From Nematopogon swammerdamellus (lineage: Eukaryota; Arthropoda; Insecta; Lepidoptera; Adelidae), in contig OX336345.1 of NCBI GenBank assembly GCA_946902875.1, positions 19,251,395 to 19,315,394 of the forward strand: DNA of 64,000 nt. The letters run 5' to 3'. Below are positions 35,875 to 48,129 of the stretch, piece by piece (the first letter of the stretch is position 1; the number at the start of each line of letters is the position of its first letter). The position numbers and the translations under genes are program-made. The notes beneath the pieces are model-generated. The model was not told the origin of the DNA. It worked only from the letters and a program-made list of their open reading frames with translations, and did no database searches.

Positions 35875-35968
35875 TGCCTAAGCTAAACTGACGCGAATAT
35901 GAAAAATAGAAACATAATACTCGTACAATATTCAAGTGTACAGTAGATAGATAGATAATACAGTTATA

Positions 35969-36257
35969 GCCACGGGCGTAGCCAGGTTTCGTTTTCGGGA
36001 GGGGTTTTAGAAAAAAAAATCAACGCGAATTATTTTACAAGATTTATTTTACATCATTCATTACAAAAAAATAAGTAATCTCCTATTTTGCCTTAATTTA
36101 GGTCCCACTAATCAGAGCTATGTCCGAATAGTGAAAATATAAGTATTAGGTTCAATTTGAAATGTCTTGTACATTTGTTATTTCGGGGGGGGGGGGGGGG
36201 GGGGGGGGGTTTGAACCCCCAATCCCCCCCCCCCCCCCCCCTTGGCTACGCCCGTGG
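35969..36257. mobile_element. MITE with GCCACGGGCGTAGCCA ends
   Basis: GCCACGGGCGTAGCCAGG and TTGGCTACGCCCGTGG are inverted, flanked by TTATA on both sides (35964-35968 and 36258-36262). The right part has long G and C homopolymers (36185-36241), whose exact length in the assembly is probably unreliable. Confidence 0.75.
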
Positions 36258-36574
36258 TTATAGCTCATCAAAGCCGCCTAGTAAACCGGAAGTAGCGATA
36301 AGAGCTGCGTCTGCGCCGGAAGCCGCAGTCTGCTTCCGCTCGCTCTACCGGAACGCGGCGGCAAACAGCGCCATCTTGCGGAGTATTTATGTTATCGCGT
36401 AGACAACTTATTCGAAGTGGTCGTAGGAGGCACATATGTAATGCATATAAGTGTACTATATTGAACGATTGCAATAATATTAGGTGTTGCTACAGCAATT
36501 GTACTGTATGAAAATGTGGGAAAAGTATTATACTAAAGTAAAACTTTTATATATATATGTACATTGCAAAATGG

Positions 36575-36718
36575 ACATCTTACACATCTTCTAATATGTT
36601 TCGACTGTTGTCGTCATCAGTTATGTAAAAAATTATAGATAATTAATTAAAATATTTAAATAACTTTTAACACAACTGATGACGACAAAGGTCGACGATT
36701 AGAAGATCTGTAAGATGT
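36575..36718. mobile_element. Short MITE, inverted repeats of about 45 bp
   Basis: ACATCTTACACATCTTCTAA and GTCGTCATCAGTT on the left pair with AACTGATGACGAC and AGAAGATCTGTAAGATGT on the right. Confidence 0.65.
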
Positions 36719-36719
36719 G

Positions 36720-39700
36720 TATTTATAAACGTCATATAAAAATATGAAAAAAAAAAATTTAATCCATTGTAACTTATGAACTGTGTTTTAAGCTTAAACT
36801 TTACTACACCCTAACTGGATTTAAAAAGAAAAAAAAGAAAGGTTGACTTAACTTCATCACTTGTATTGTGTGTAATCATCTTCATTTGTATCACTTGTAG
36901 TGTAGTGATCACTCACTCACTTGTACCAAGTATCAAGTCCGCCTTTGTGCACTCCTGTATTTCTTGTTTCTTGTCGTGTACTGTTCTTCCTTCAATTTGT
37001 GTGCAATAAAGAGTTTCTATTCTATTCTATTCTATCAATCCTCTAAAAATGCGTCTATGATAAACATGTGTGTCACGTCACCCTATCTCCTCTCACCATT
37101 CCAGCTAGTTCCTTATCACAACACTCAAATGATCTAGCAGCAATGCACAACGGTGAGTGCCCGCGCACGCGGTGCCACTGGCCACGGAAACCTATTGTGT
37201 GGGGTCACGTACGTAGCGGCTATTGTCCGACGGACTTGCTCCTAACTGCACGGGACTGGATGCAGTCACTATGAAGATTAAGGGGATGACTGATGGCGAA
37301 GGTGATACTGAAATCAATCAAATATTGCATAAGCATTTATTTGTCTCTTTATTTCAGCCAACTAGGGATATATTAAAAATGCATATTACTATCACAATCA
37401 AAAAATTAAATTAATACTAAACTAAACTACTTATAAGATAAAACTGACTAATACAATATAACAAACATACCTAAATAAAACAAAACAAACTTAGAAAGAA
37501 TATAATAAATCCTCCTCTAGCCCTGGAGCACGAAGGGGGCATGGTGCATAGTCATCATATTATATTTTCTTATTGTAAGAGAGTTTGGATGGGTAGAGAG
37601 GTAAAACTAATGAGGGTTCCCATACAAGAAACGTGCTAAGAATCGATCAGTACATATTCACGCTACTAAATCATAGATGGCGCTACAGGTAGTTTGCAAT
37701 GCAGACAGGGAAAAGATGGATATGGTTTTTTGACAGGTATGGTATAGTGGATCTCCGGAACCCTACGTGCGTGAGCAAATTTTTTTTTAGTAATATTTAG
37801 TACCTACCTTATACCATCCCTAATACCTATTATTATTTTCTAGAACGCAACAAATATACAAAATATATCATTCAAGAGTTCGAATTTGTTGCGTTTGCGG
37901 TTGAAACCCTCGTTCCGTGAAGTAGTGAAGTGAAGCCAAAAGCTTCTTGAAGAGGCTTTACCCTTTGCGGGTGGACGCAACTGGCGTCCCGCAATCAAGG
38001 GCCTACTTCATTCAAAGGGTAAGCCTTGCCATACAGCCGGGTAATGCCGCAAGTGTTCTGGGAACTTTTGAAAACGCCCGTTTTGATAGTTATTTTAATG
38101 TTTGTTAGGTAGGTTTTAATGCTTTATTTATTTGTATGACTTTTTTATATTTTCTTGATTAAAGTAATTTTCTAGTAATCAATAATTCTTTATTATTTAT
38201 TCATCATCCATAGACGGTACACTGCACTGGGATTCGTCCTAGTTTAACATTTAACATTTTGCCAGTTCGATTATCACAGTAGGTCCACTTAGTTACAAAA
38301 ATGTTTGCAACTGCCGAGTACGAGTACGAGTCATCACTATTTCTAAAAATTTATCACAAATTAATACGTCCATAGAAATAAATAATAATAATACATACTT
38401 AAAATGCATACTTAGTTTAAAGGATACCGTATACTGCCACCACCACCCGCATCTCCGAGATGGGGGTGGTGGCGGCCTAGGAGTCTAGTACCACCACCTA
38501 TCGCTCGTAGCTTGCCTCGCGTTGTCTCGGAGAGCTCCGTAGCCACGGCCTGCACCCGCCCCGCCGCGGCGTGCTTGGAGTCTTGCCTCCCGCTACCGGC
38601 GGAAATTAACCGTTGTTAATAGATTTTATATTAATTGTATTCATGTTTTAATTAACATATTGGTTAATTAAATGTATTAATTAACATGTAAAATTAATAT
38701 AAAATTGTAAAAATGTGAAATAAGAAATATATAGCAATAAAAATTAATACACGTACCTACATAGAAATAAATAATAATACGTATGTACCTACACAAATTA
38801 TATACATCGTCGCAGTAAGCATTCTTCCAGCTATAGGTACTTATTCCAAATTTGTCACTGCATCGCATAGCAATCACCTTAGCCTCCAGTGGTCCAGAGA
38901 AGCTGTGTTTTTTCAACTGGACGTCTGGTCTGGTCCCCATTCTCTCGGCTCCGCGTTGGTCGCGAGTAGAGTGAGTACCTACTTATACAAGTGGAGGGCG
39001 CTCCGTATGTTTGTGTTATTCTTGTGGACCAAATTAGCTGTGAATGGAAGAGCTTTGTGGTCAGCGGTGTTTATTTTTTTACCCGACTGAGCGCAGCAAA
39101 AAGGACGGTAATGTTTTCATTATTGTGGATAAAAGGCGTTGAAGTGATATATTGTTCCGTAAAATATTCATGACTCTTTTATCAATACAGACATTTTATT
39201 TGATAAACATTTTGTGGAGACTGAAATGAATATGGATATCTGAATTTATTAAAAGAACATTTAAGTATATCTATTTATAATTTAATTCAAATTTTAGATA
39301 TAACTTTTATTCATAATGTTTAGGATTGAGTATTCTAACGGACCCTATTACGAAGCCTATGCCGTCTGTCCCTCCGTCCGTCTGTCCTACTGTATCTTAT
39401 GAACTGGTATGGTAGCCTGTTGAAATCCGTATGAAGAATCGTCCTTATGCACAGTATCTGCCATATACGACATGCATGGGGAGAGATGCAGTGGGGCTAC
39501 TACTTGTTTTTGTACTACTCGTATTTTTCGAGAAAATCTAGGTTTTATACGTTAGGAAAGGGTCGCCAAAACCATTTCGAACATTTAAAAACGACCGTTT
39601 AATGGCGATTATCCCAAATAGAATAAAAATATTACTGATTTTTTTTTAACTTATTCAACGAGGAATCCCGTGGGGTAAGCAAATTCGATCAAACTGGGAC

Positions 39701-39720
39701 ACTCTGTATATTATACCTCA
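36720..39720. other. Host DNA, no gene recognised
   Basis: Contains a GC-rich hairpin-prone patch at 38440-38605 (CCACCACCCGCATCTC against GAGATGGGGGTGGTGG), a short GGTTTCC-family fragment (39338-39430) and a TTAGTCGCC-family fragment (about 39465-39500). Short open frames have no recognisable domains. Confidence 0.4.
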
Positions 39721-39724
39721 TATA

Positions 39725-40105
39725 AAACATGTCCCAAAACTCAACGTCAAGCGGGAACCAGGGAGTAGGCCAGTTTATGAATACCAAGGGAAAAATAAGA
39801 AAAAAAAATCTGAATCATTTATTGTTTTAGAAAAAAATTTCACTGAATTTTTTTTTGGTAAAACTTCAGGCATTCTGGTTTTATTTGGGATAATTATCAA
39901 TAGCAGAGTTATTTAGGCTTCCAATATAAAAATTTGATTTGCAAATTTGTAGTCGTAGTAGGTACCTAAAATGTCACTTTTCAACGTTTTTCAAAAAATG
40001 CTCATATCATAAAAAACAAATGACTCCGATTTTTTTTTCTTATTTTTCCCTGGGTAGTCATAAACTGGCCTACTCCCTGGTTCCCGCTTGACGTTGACTT
40101 TTGGG
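39725..40105. mobile_element. MITE with about 65-bp terminal inverted repeats
   Basis: Left block AACGTCAAGCGGGAACCAGG then GAGTAGGCCAGTTTATGA; right block TCATAAACTGGCCTACTC then CCTGGTTCCCGCTTGACGTT. No reading frame inside. Confidence 0.75.
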
Positions 40106-40496
40106 ACACGTTGTATATATCCAACGCGCTATCTAACTATCTCTATAGATAATGTGCATATTATTGTTCTGTAGAAATGCTGTAAAATTCCACGAACTTC
40201 CTCGCGGTCGCACTCTCTATCTATATTACCAACGAGAAATATTCCAAGCACGCGTCTCGTAGCGTTCACAGCAATAATGGTAAAATTACACTGCAGGCGA
40301 TTTGCATACCGACTCTATCGACGGCAGATCTTAATGTTGTCAATAATTGATACGTTGGTAGGTAGGTTACCTACCTACCTACCTTACTTAGTTACCACAT
40401 GAGTCAGTGCCGGACTTGTAACTACTGTTCAGTTCTCAAGTATAGGCCACTTGACTTTCGCCGCCCGCCAAAACACAAATAACATAGGATAGGAGT

Positions 40497-40800
40497 ATTA
40501 CCACAGATTACTTAATAGTTACTTCGTAACAGATAAATCACTCCATAGAAAATGTTCCTACCTTCGGGCTTTAATAGCCTACTGTTTCACATCGCCAATC
40601 GCTGCGTGCGAAAATGTACCTTAACGATCGAGTGTAAAGTGTTTATTGCTTTGCAGCTGCGCGCAGTTGCGTGGGCGAGCGTCTATGTATACTTCGCGCG
40701 GCTGACGAATTTGTACTGAAAAAGACCGCCGGCGGCCCGTCGGGCGGTAGGTAGTTAGCGCGCGCAAGTACATATAGTGCGTGAGGCCTGGTATTACTAA
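40497..40800. repeat. Inverted partial copy of the interior of the 8668-9513 MITE
   Basis: ACAGATAAATCACTCCATAG, CGATTGGCGATGTG (as complement) and GCGGTAGGTAGTTAGCGCGC match 9100-9400 in reverse orientation, showing that the interior belongs to a multicopy repeat. Confidence 0.65.
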
Positions 40801-41387
40801 GTCGCAATGGGGACTTAAAACCTTTACCCAAATGATATTTAGCATTTAATAGATCGAAAACTCTATCCACAAGTGACGCATGCTTGAGTATTGCGTCCAT
40901 AATCGCGCGCGAACTTGACGGCTTACACCAAAACGCAAGTGTTATTTATTATTTAGTGCTTTCGGAAATCTGCCGCCCCCTGAAGTTTGCCGCCCATAGG
41001 CCGCGGCCTATACGGCCTAATGGGAAATCCAGGACTGATATGAGTAGGTACATGCCGTTGTGAAATAGAGAGATATCTAACGTTGTAGGGGTCGCATCAA
41101 CTGTTATTGTTTCGAAGGAGTTTTTGTCGAAACCGCAACGATTTTATTCATCGCTTTATAATAATTATTTATTATTATTGAGCACACATGCACGCATATT
41201 GTGGAATCAATAAGGTAATTTTACTTTTAAAAAGATTACCTAGTAACTAAATATAATATACTTAAATATAAAATTATAAAACTTAACACACATATAAAAC
41301 ACATCAATTATAAAACTTCTGAATATTTCTCTGAAAAAAAAACAACCAAATGTAATTACTAATTACATAGGTACCTGTGTACCGTGT

Positions 41388-41695
41388 GGGGCCGGTACTT
41401 TAAAAGAATAGCCCCACTGCATCTCTCCCCTTGTATGTTGTAAAAGGCGACTAAGGGATATGACTCCCTTCTTATATTACTAGGTGGTAGGGTTTAACCC
41501 GCCCGGGTTGGTACCACCGCACTGAATGAAAGGTCGGTCGAAACGGATATGTAAATAGTTTGTGTTTTCCGTACAGTTCAGTGTAGCCGGCACGACCGAA
41601 GGGAAGCACTGACGTGGCACCAAGTTCACCCGGTGTTATGGGCTGACATCACGGATGTTGTAGGTCATGTAGCCAATCGTGTCAGTTTCCATAAA
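41388..41695 (+). repeat. Composite: TTAGTCGCC fragment fused to the SINE 3' half
   Basis: 41388-41462 matches the ACCGTGTGGGGCCGG repeat end. From GACTCCCTTCTTATATTACT the sequence continues as the 3' half of the tRNA/5S-like SINE, ending TCCATAAAAAAAA. The same junction appears at 28945, so this may be a genuine composite family rather than a chance insertion. Confidence 0.55.
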
Positions 41696-41927
41696 AAAAA
41701 AACAACTTCACTACCTATAACAAACATCTTACACAAATAAGTAAAATTTAAATAAAAAATAAAAAACCGTGCAGTTGCAGACGAGGCGGGATTGCTAGCG
41801 GTGCCGGGAGCAACCAACGAGATGTTAAAATGCCTAGGTAGGTAATGAGAACTTACTTCAATTTAGAGCTAACAACCAACAACAACAAAAATTCGGGTAC
41901 GCAATTGACTGTACTGCACCGTTCGGT

Positions 41928-42251
41928 ACAGATGTTTTATCTCACGAGCGCGGGTGAGCCATACTTGTAGTTGTATGTAATGCGTATAGACACGCGCTCC
42001 TGTCCTGTGTGCGTAAGTACAGCAGGTCTATTCTTGTAAATTCTGACAACGGAATCAGCGCTGTCGTGGCGCTGAGAGCCACTTACCAAAGCGGCTCTCA
42101 GCGCCACAACAGCGCTGATTCAGCTGTCAGAATTTACAAAAATAGACCCGCAGGTAGCGTTAGCAAACTCACACACACACAGGAGCGCGTGTCTATACGC
42201 ATTACAACTACAAGTATGGCTCACCCGCGCTCGTGAGATAAAACATTCTGT
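41928..42251. mobile_element. Large near-perfect palindrome (MITE), 324 bp
   Basis: ACAGATGTTTTATCTCACGA and its complement at 42232-42251 begin arms that run almost to the centre (GCGCTGAGAGCC / GGCTCTCAGCGC around 42070-42100). Few mismatches separate the arms, which suggests recent origin or gene conversion between arms. Confidence 0.8.
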
Positions 42252-43077
42252 AAAATAAATAACTTTTGCATTAACGTTTTCACCTAAAACGCAAATCTTG
42301 CATCTCACTTTCACGCGCTTCATAATGCGTGTGGAGGAATCAGTGAAGTCTTACCTTACTCGGCTCAAGTTTCCTGACAGTATAGATAGCTCTGAAGTCA
42401 TTTATTAGATTAAAAAAAAACTTATATTAATAAAATTATGCTTATATTAATTCACAAAATACGACTCTCGACCATCCAACGGCTGACTGGAAGATATCTC
42501 TGTAAGCGATTGGTCCGTCTTTTTTTACCTCACTTAAATTATATTTACTCGTATCTTATATACGCAGTACTTCTTTCTGAAAAATGTTTTTGGTACCAGT
42601 AAATAATTTCTATCTATTTATTATCACACTTATGCACACACTTGTCTAAATAATTGAATCTGATTTTCAATAAAATGCATATCTAATGAATCAAATCAAG
42701 AAACATTCATATGCAGCGGGCCCTAAAACCTGTTTCACTTATTGTGTTTCTTAAGGCACCTATGAGGCATTACATTTTTCAACCAAACTTCATAGTTACA
42801 AGTCACATTAGTAATATTCCACCGATATAACAGCTACCACCCACCTTTTCACTAATCTCCCACAGGGTCCACCTCACTTCCTTCCCCGCACCGCCCCGCA
42901 CTTCCCCGGTGGTTCCTTGTGTCCCTCCAACGCACACAAAACGAGGTTCGGCCGATGCGGCCCTTATTCCAAGTTTCGCAAGACGAAACATCGTATTTCG
43001 TGAACACTAGGTATGTTAGGTACCTACTTACAAACGATAGCAATAAGAAAAATATCAATGAAATGAAATGTCATGTC

Positions 43078-43660
43078 AGCCTCGGTAGCTCAGTGGTGCG
43101 GTCGGTAGACTGAGCGCGGTCAGTACTACTTGGATGGGTGACCGCTCGACCGTTGGAGGCTGACCGTGGTTTGGATTCCACGTAAAAATGTAGGTCCCTT
43201 CCCTTCTTACCTTACTAGGTGGTAGGGTTTGTCCCGCCCGGGTCGGTACCACCGCACTGAATGAAACGTCGCGACGTTACGTTACGCACCTAGTAAGGTA
43301 AGAAGGGAAGGGACCTACATTTACACGAACTGCTTACATAGCCGTTTCGACCGACGCGTCGGTCGAAACGGCTATGTAAGCAGTTCGTGTTTTCCGTACA
43401 GGGCAGGCATTCTCTAACATCTTACCGTCAACGTCGGTGACGCTGACTAGTTATATCTCTGTCTAGTTCATATAATTAGACAGAGACATAACTAGTCAGC
43501 GTCACCGACGTTGACGGTAGGACGTTAGAGAATGCCTGCCCTGTTCAGAGTAGCCGACATGAAATGAATGAAAGCACTGACATGGCACCTAGTTCACCGG
43601 AGTTATGGGCTGACATCACGGATGTTGTAGGTGATGTAGCCAACCGTGTCAGTTTCCATA
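43078..43660 (+). mobile_element. tRNA/5S-like SINE with inverted duplication and nested palindrome
   Basis: The head (CTCGGTAGCTCAGTGGTGCG) and tail (TGTCAGTTTCCATAAAA) of the SINE are both present. Between about 43265 and 43375 a stretch of the same SINE is repeated in inverted orientation, centred on CGACGCGTCG, and at about 43398-43542 a 145-bp palindromic element is inserted. The structure suggests a template-switch rearrangement followed by MITE insertion. Confidence 0.65.
43398..43542. mobile_element. Palindromic MITE nested in SINE
   Basis: CAGGGCAGGCATTCTCTAAC and GTTAGAGAATGCCTGCCCTG are exact complements. The arms continue through CAACGTCGGTGACGCTGACT almost to the centre at about 43470. 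Confidence 0.8.
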
Positions 43661-43827
43661 AAATAAAAAAATTAAAAAGCAAAACCGGCCAAGTGCGCAC
43701 ACTACCTCATATACGAGTCTAGGTCCCAGAAGCTGCTGAAGAGTGCTTTGCGCTGTATGTACCGCGGCTGCGGTCGCGCAACTTATTATTGCCAAACCTA
43801 TTTATAGTGAACTATTATGGTGATATG

Positions 43828-44110
43828 ATAAAAACTATTTAAAAAAATATAAAAACCGCCTTCAAAAATGTATGAAATAAAAAAAAATAAATCGAACCCT
43901 AGAGTTGAAGGCGGTCGGTTATTTTTGCTTGCTTTAGCACCACCGCCTTCAACTCTAGGGTTCGATTTTAATTTTTTTATTTCATACATTTATAAAGGCG
44001 GTTTTTATATTTTTTTAAATAGTTTTTTATTTCACAGTTTTTTTAGTAATTTTTATTTGCTATTAATGTACTCGGCGGAATCGCTCGGCCTTCGGCCTCG
44101 CGATTCCGCC
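43828..44110. repeat. Inverted repeat plus UUCG-loop hairpin
   Basis: Arms AACTATTTAAAAAAATATAA and AACCGCCTTC pair across 43828-44028; a second pair, CGAACCCTAGAGTTGAAGGC, lies inside. Directly downstream, GGCGGAATCGC (44074) and GCGATTCCGCC (44110) enclose GGCCTTCGGCC, a stem capped by a TTCG tetraloop. The downstream part also occurs in the mariner derivative at 21343-21985. Confidence 0.6.
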
Positions 44111-44119
44111 TCGCTTTCC

Positions 44120-47100
44120 AATCCGATCTTGACCAAAAAAAAATGGGACCACCTTGGAGCTAGACTGAACCGAACACAAAAAGAATCATCGAAATCGGTT
44201 CACAATTGGGGAAGATATTGCTGAACATACATAAAAAAAAATACATACAGCCGAACATAGAACCTCCTCCTTTTTTGAAGTCGGTTAAAAACGAACAGCA
44301 ACACGAACTAGTCGACAAGTGCCAGAAGCCTTACTCACACATCGTGGGATGTTTGAAAACAAAGACGCAGATCTCCGGTGGGGCTAGACTAGAAGACGGC
44401 GGCGCTGCCTTATTTTCTACCGAAGAACAATTAAGACTTGAAAACTGAAGAAGAATTATAATGATTACGTTTAAAATGCAACGTTACATTTTACATTTAC
44501 ATTTACACATGACATTTAAATGCAACGATCATGTGCTATTTAGGATAATTCTGCATAATATAAACTACTAGCTGTGCCCGCGGCTCCGCCCGCTCTCATA
44601 TTTCACTTTACTGCTAACCTCATAAGCCATTTAGCGTGATAGTAAGTAGCCTATAGTTGATGGGAAGAATCAAGCTATCCGTAGAATTTTTTTTTATTAA
44701 AATCGGTTCAGTGGTTCTCGAGTTATAAGCGGACAGACAGACATACACTCAGACACTCAGACACTCAGACAGAAAGCAGACGTTGGATTTTATTATAGGT
44801 AAGGAATGAATAAGGACATGATGCTCCTAAGGAAAAAAAAAACACATTTATGTGCAATATAAATGTTTTGAGAAGACATTTCAAATATTTTACTCTCTTT
44901 TCATCTTAAATAGGTACTTACGTACATGTGTTAGGCAATGTTTCTAGAGCAAATATCTCTAAACATGTTTCTTCAGTTGGAAAATTACTACGGAAAATTA
45001 CTACTATCTGGAAAGTTTAGGTACAATTCGATAGGTAGATAAATACTTTCAGTAGGTAAGAGTAAAAATAAATGTTTATTTTTATATATTGTTCCGTTCC
45101 GTCGTGTGTTGGAGCCATGGATGAATAAATTCTTATAAATAAAAATTATTATAAATGAATAAAGTCTTATTGATCCATTGATTAACGCTACACAAATATG
45201 TAGGTACAGTTTTGTATAGGTACACATAAATACATATCTCACTAGATCCATCATGGATCTGGCCAATGGATCTACTGAGAATGATCCTACCATTCGCACT
45301 ATGCGAAGTTTACGGTCGTACTTGGATTCGAGCTACTGTGGTGTAATGGGCGCGCCCTGCGATACTATCTCTGCGGAAACTATTAATATATTATGAAAAT
45401 ACACGCGCCACCACGAACACTCTTCACAAAGGGGGCTTCGACTAACGGTCTGAGTGAGCAAGCTATAGTTATGATGGTAGAAACAGATAAAGACACTTTT
45501 AGAATTGTAGGAAGCATTCGAATGCCTCGAACAAAATATACCTCTATTTGGGAAACCATGCAGATATTATAGATACGAATAGGTAAATATTTAGTTCGGT
45601 TGTGGATTAGTCCTCGGGAAATAATGTCTAAGTAAAATATAATTTAGGATGTTTCATAGAAGCAATTCAATCCTTGAAGTGGTGTGGTGTACCTCACGGA
45701 ACTATTCTATCTCCGCTATTTTTTTATTATACCTACTATCTATATTTTAAAGATCTTTAGTGTGAAGGAAGACACAACAATAACGGCTAAAAACAGAATT
45801 AATATTCATATGTGCATAAGGAGATATAAAAATAATAATAATAAAAAAATCTGAAAATATAGGTTCGTGCGGTGTCGTCGTTAGGTCGAGGCAAGATGGC
45901 GGCCGTCACGGCAGGAGGGTCCGGGGTCTCATCACGGTGTAAATGATGGGTTAGGAAGGCGGAGTGAAGGTATGGAGCAATTTGGTGTAATGGCTTCGGC
46001 GCGGAAACATTTATGGTGAAATATCAACGTGACCGCATGTGGTAAAACTTTCTGTAACTCTAACGTAGCTAACATAGCTGGGTACTTGGGTCAGTAAGTA
46101 ATATTAGCACAGAATACTTAATAGGTACTATATATTAGTAAGGAGGTTAGTAACCTATAAACCAGTAAATTTTTAAAGAATGTTTTGCATTCACCTAGAT
46201 ATGTACCTGTGGAATAAATATTAATAATAATTGAAAAAAAAAATATTTGTTTGTATTAATTTTGTGAATTTTTTATTACCTTTTATAGTTATAATATATG
46301 TAAAATTAATATAAATGTAATATAAAAATGTGAAATAAAGAAAATAATAATAAAAATTGTATTATTAAAACGTGAAAATATAGAAAAAAAAAATTAAAAC
46401 TAGTTCGTACACTTACATGAAGTAAAATTTACCCAACCAACCAATTAGGTACTAAATAAATTACGCAAGACTGATTCTTTATTTTAATTTTAATTAATAT
46501 TTTCGAACTTTTTACATTAAATAGAATACATATAGGTACCTAATTAGATATTAACAATAACTCTGGCTGGACTGTTCCAATAAACTAAATCACTATAAAT
46601 TGTGAAGCTTGAGTAAACGAGTCCTATAAGCACTTTGAATAAATTATTATAAGTAGATACTCTAGTAAGTATTTACCCTTACCACAAATAAACTAATGAA
46701 AAACAAATGCTTGTAATTGTAATTGATTTAAATAAATAAAAAAAATAAAAATAAATGAGTAAGTAAGTATGATATTGAGTGACTTCTTCCGACAGCCGTG
46801 ATTGTACCGACTGATTGTTTCTAATACTTATATTCCATTAATTAAATTAATTATTTTAAAAATTATAAAAAGATCCCCAAGAAAGAGGAAAAAAGGAAAC
46901 TTTTGGATGTTTAGGAATAATTTATGCTATAATGATCTATTGAAGATGTCATTAATTAGATTCTCTAGAATATATAATGATTTTAAAATTAAAATAAAAA
47001 AATTAATAAAAAAAACAACTTAAAAATTACATAAGGTTGAATGATATCAACAGCTGTTGATTCACGAATTAGTAATATAATTTGAATTGTAATTAAGTTA

Positions 47101-47480
47101 AAAATAAATAAAAAATTGTATTAACATTATCTTTAAATGTTTTTATATTTTTTTAGTAATTAAACTTTGTTAGCTATGATTAATTTAGTACCTATACATT
47201 TACTCGCGTAGATAAGTTTTTAATCTCGTGTCAACCCAAATAATGACTCTGTGTCATAAATATGTAAGTAGGTTCCTATAGCCAACATTACCTCATACAT
47301 AATATCGGCGTCTAACACGAAGAGTTCAAATTCATAAAATATTTATAACGTTGTTCGTTACCTACCTATGTACCTACTTATTACCATCTATGGCACGTGC
47401 ATCGTATCTACTCACTCAGTACTCATATAGGTAACCTATTGTTGTACCTAATATTTATTTCTACGTCATGTATGCCATGG
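44120..47480. other. Host DNA, no gene recognised
   Basis: Includes a tail block of another repeat (about 44262-44290), a repeat copy at 44570-44800 (GTGCCCGCGGCTCC..GTTCTCGAGTTATAAGCGG), and long AT-rich sequence. A 73-codon frame at 46802 lacks an ATG and is low-complexity. Confidence 0.4.
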
Positions 47481-47487
47481 TTTAGTC

Positions 47488-47796
47488 CAGCAGCGGTTTC
47501 CAATTATATTTTCATCGGTACGCCTTAGCAAATTTTCTGAGATCCAACTATCCCTGAGCAAAATGTTTAAATAATACAATTTTCATATGGTTTTTCGTAT
47601 GGTAAATAGATCCCAGTCAACCATTCATCGGCGGAGATATTTTCACAAATAAGATAAGTGGACCTCTGTCTCTTTATTAAGATTGTAGTGTAGAGGTAAA
47701 CGTGGGCGTCAAGTGCGCCCACGCATAGGTACCTCTTATCTTGAGCCTGCGTACCCCTGGGGTGGGGGTACGCGTACGACTATTTGGGAACCGCTG
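47488..47796. mobile_element. MITE with CAGCGGTTTCC terminus, uninterrupted copy
   Basis: Ends CAGCAGCGGTTTCC and GGGAACCGCTG, flanked by GTTTAGTC / GTTTAGTT (one mismatch in 8 bp), consistent with a hAT-type target duplication. This copy shows the structure of the family before the mariner insertion seen at 21156-22193. Confidence 0.72.
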
Positions 47797-47935
47797 GTTT
47801 AGTTGAATGTCTTTGTATGAATTAGGATATCCATACTAACAGTACAATTTAGTAATAAGTAATTTATTTATTTATTCATTAAGAGAGAGAAAGAAATTAA
47901 CTTAATAAAACACAGACTAAGATAATATTATGTGT

Positions 47936-47938
47936 GAG

Positions 47939-47970
<32 letters not shown>

Positions 47971-47992
47971 GTGCGTGCGTGCGTGCGTGCGT
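47936..47992. repeat. GTGC microsatellite
   Basis: Tandem GTGC units with one phase slip (GCGGTGCG) near 47969. Confidence 0.85.
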
Positions 47993-48129
47993 AGGTAAGT
48001 AAGTAGGTATATAGATAACTTTCTGTCAATCACACCAATTTGGTAGACTTTATTTATACCAGTAGGTATCACACCAATTTGGTAGACTTTATTCATTTAG
48101 GTATACCAGTTTGGTAGGCAAGTAGTGTA

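Noticed and set aside
36157..36402. 81-codon glycine/proline-rich frame
   Set aside because: Runs through G and C homopolymers within a MITE.
43868..44224. 118-codon open frame
   Set aside because: Covers an AT-rich inverted repeat and hairpin; no recognised domain.
46802..47023. 73-codon lysine/isoleucine-rich frame
   Set aside because: Begins at TTG, is low-complexity and lies in very AT-rich DNA.
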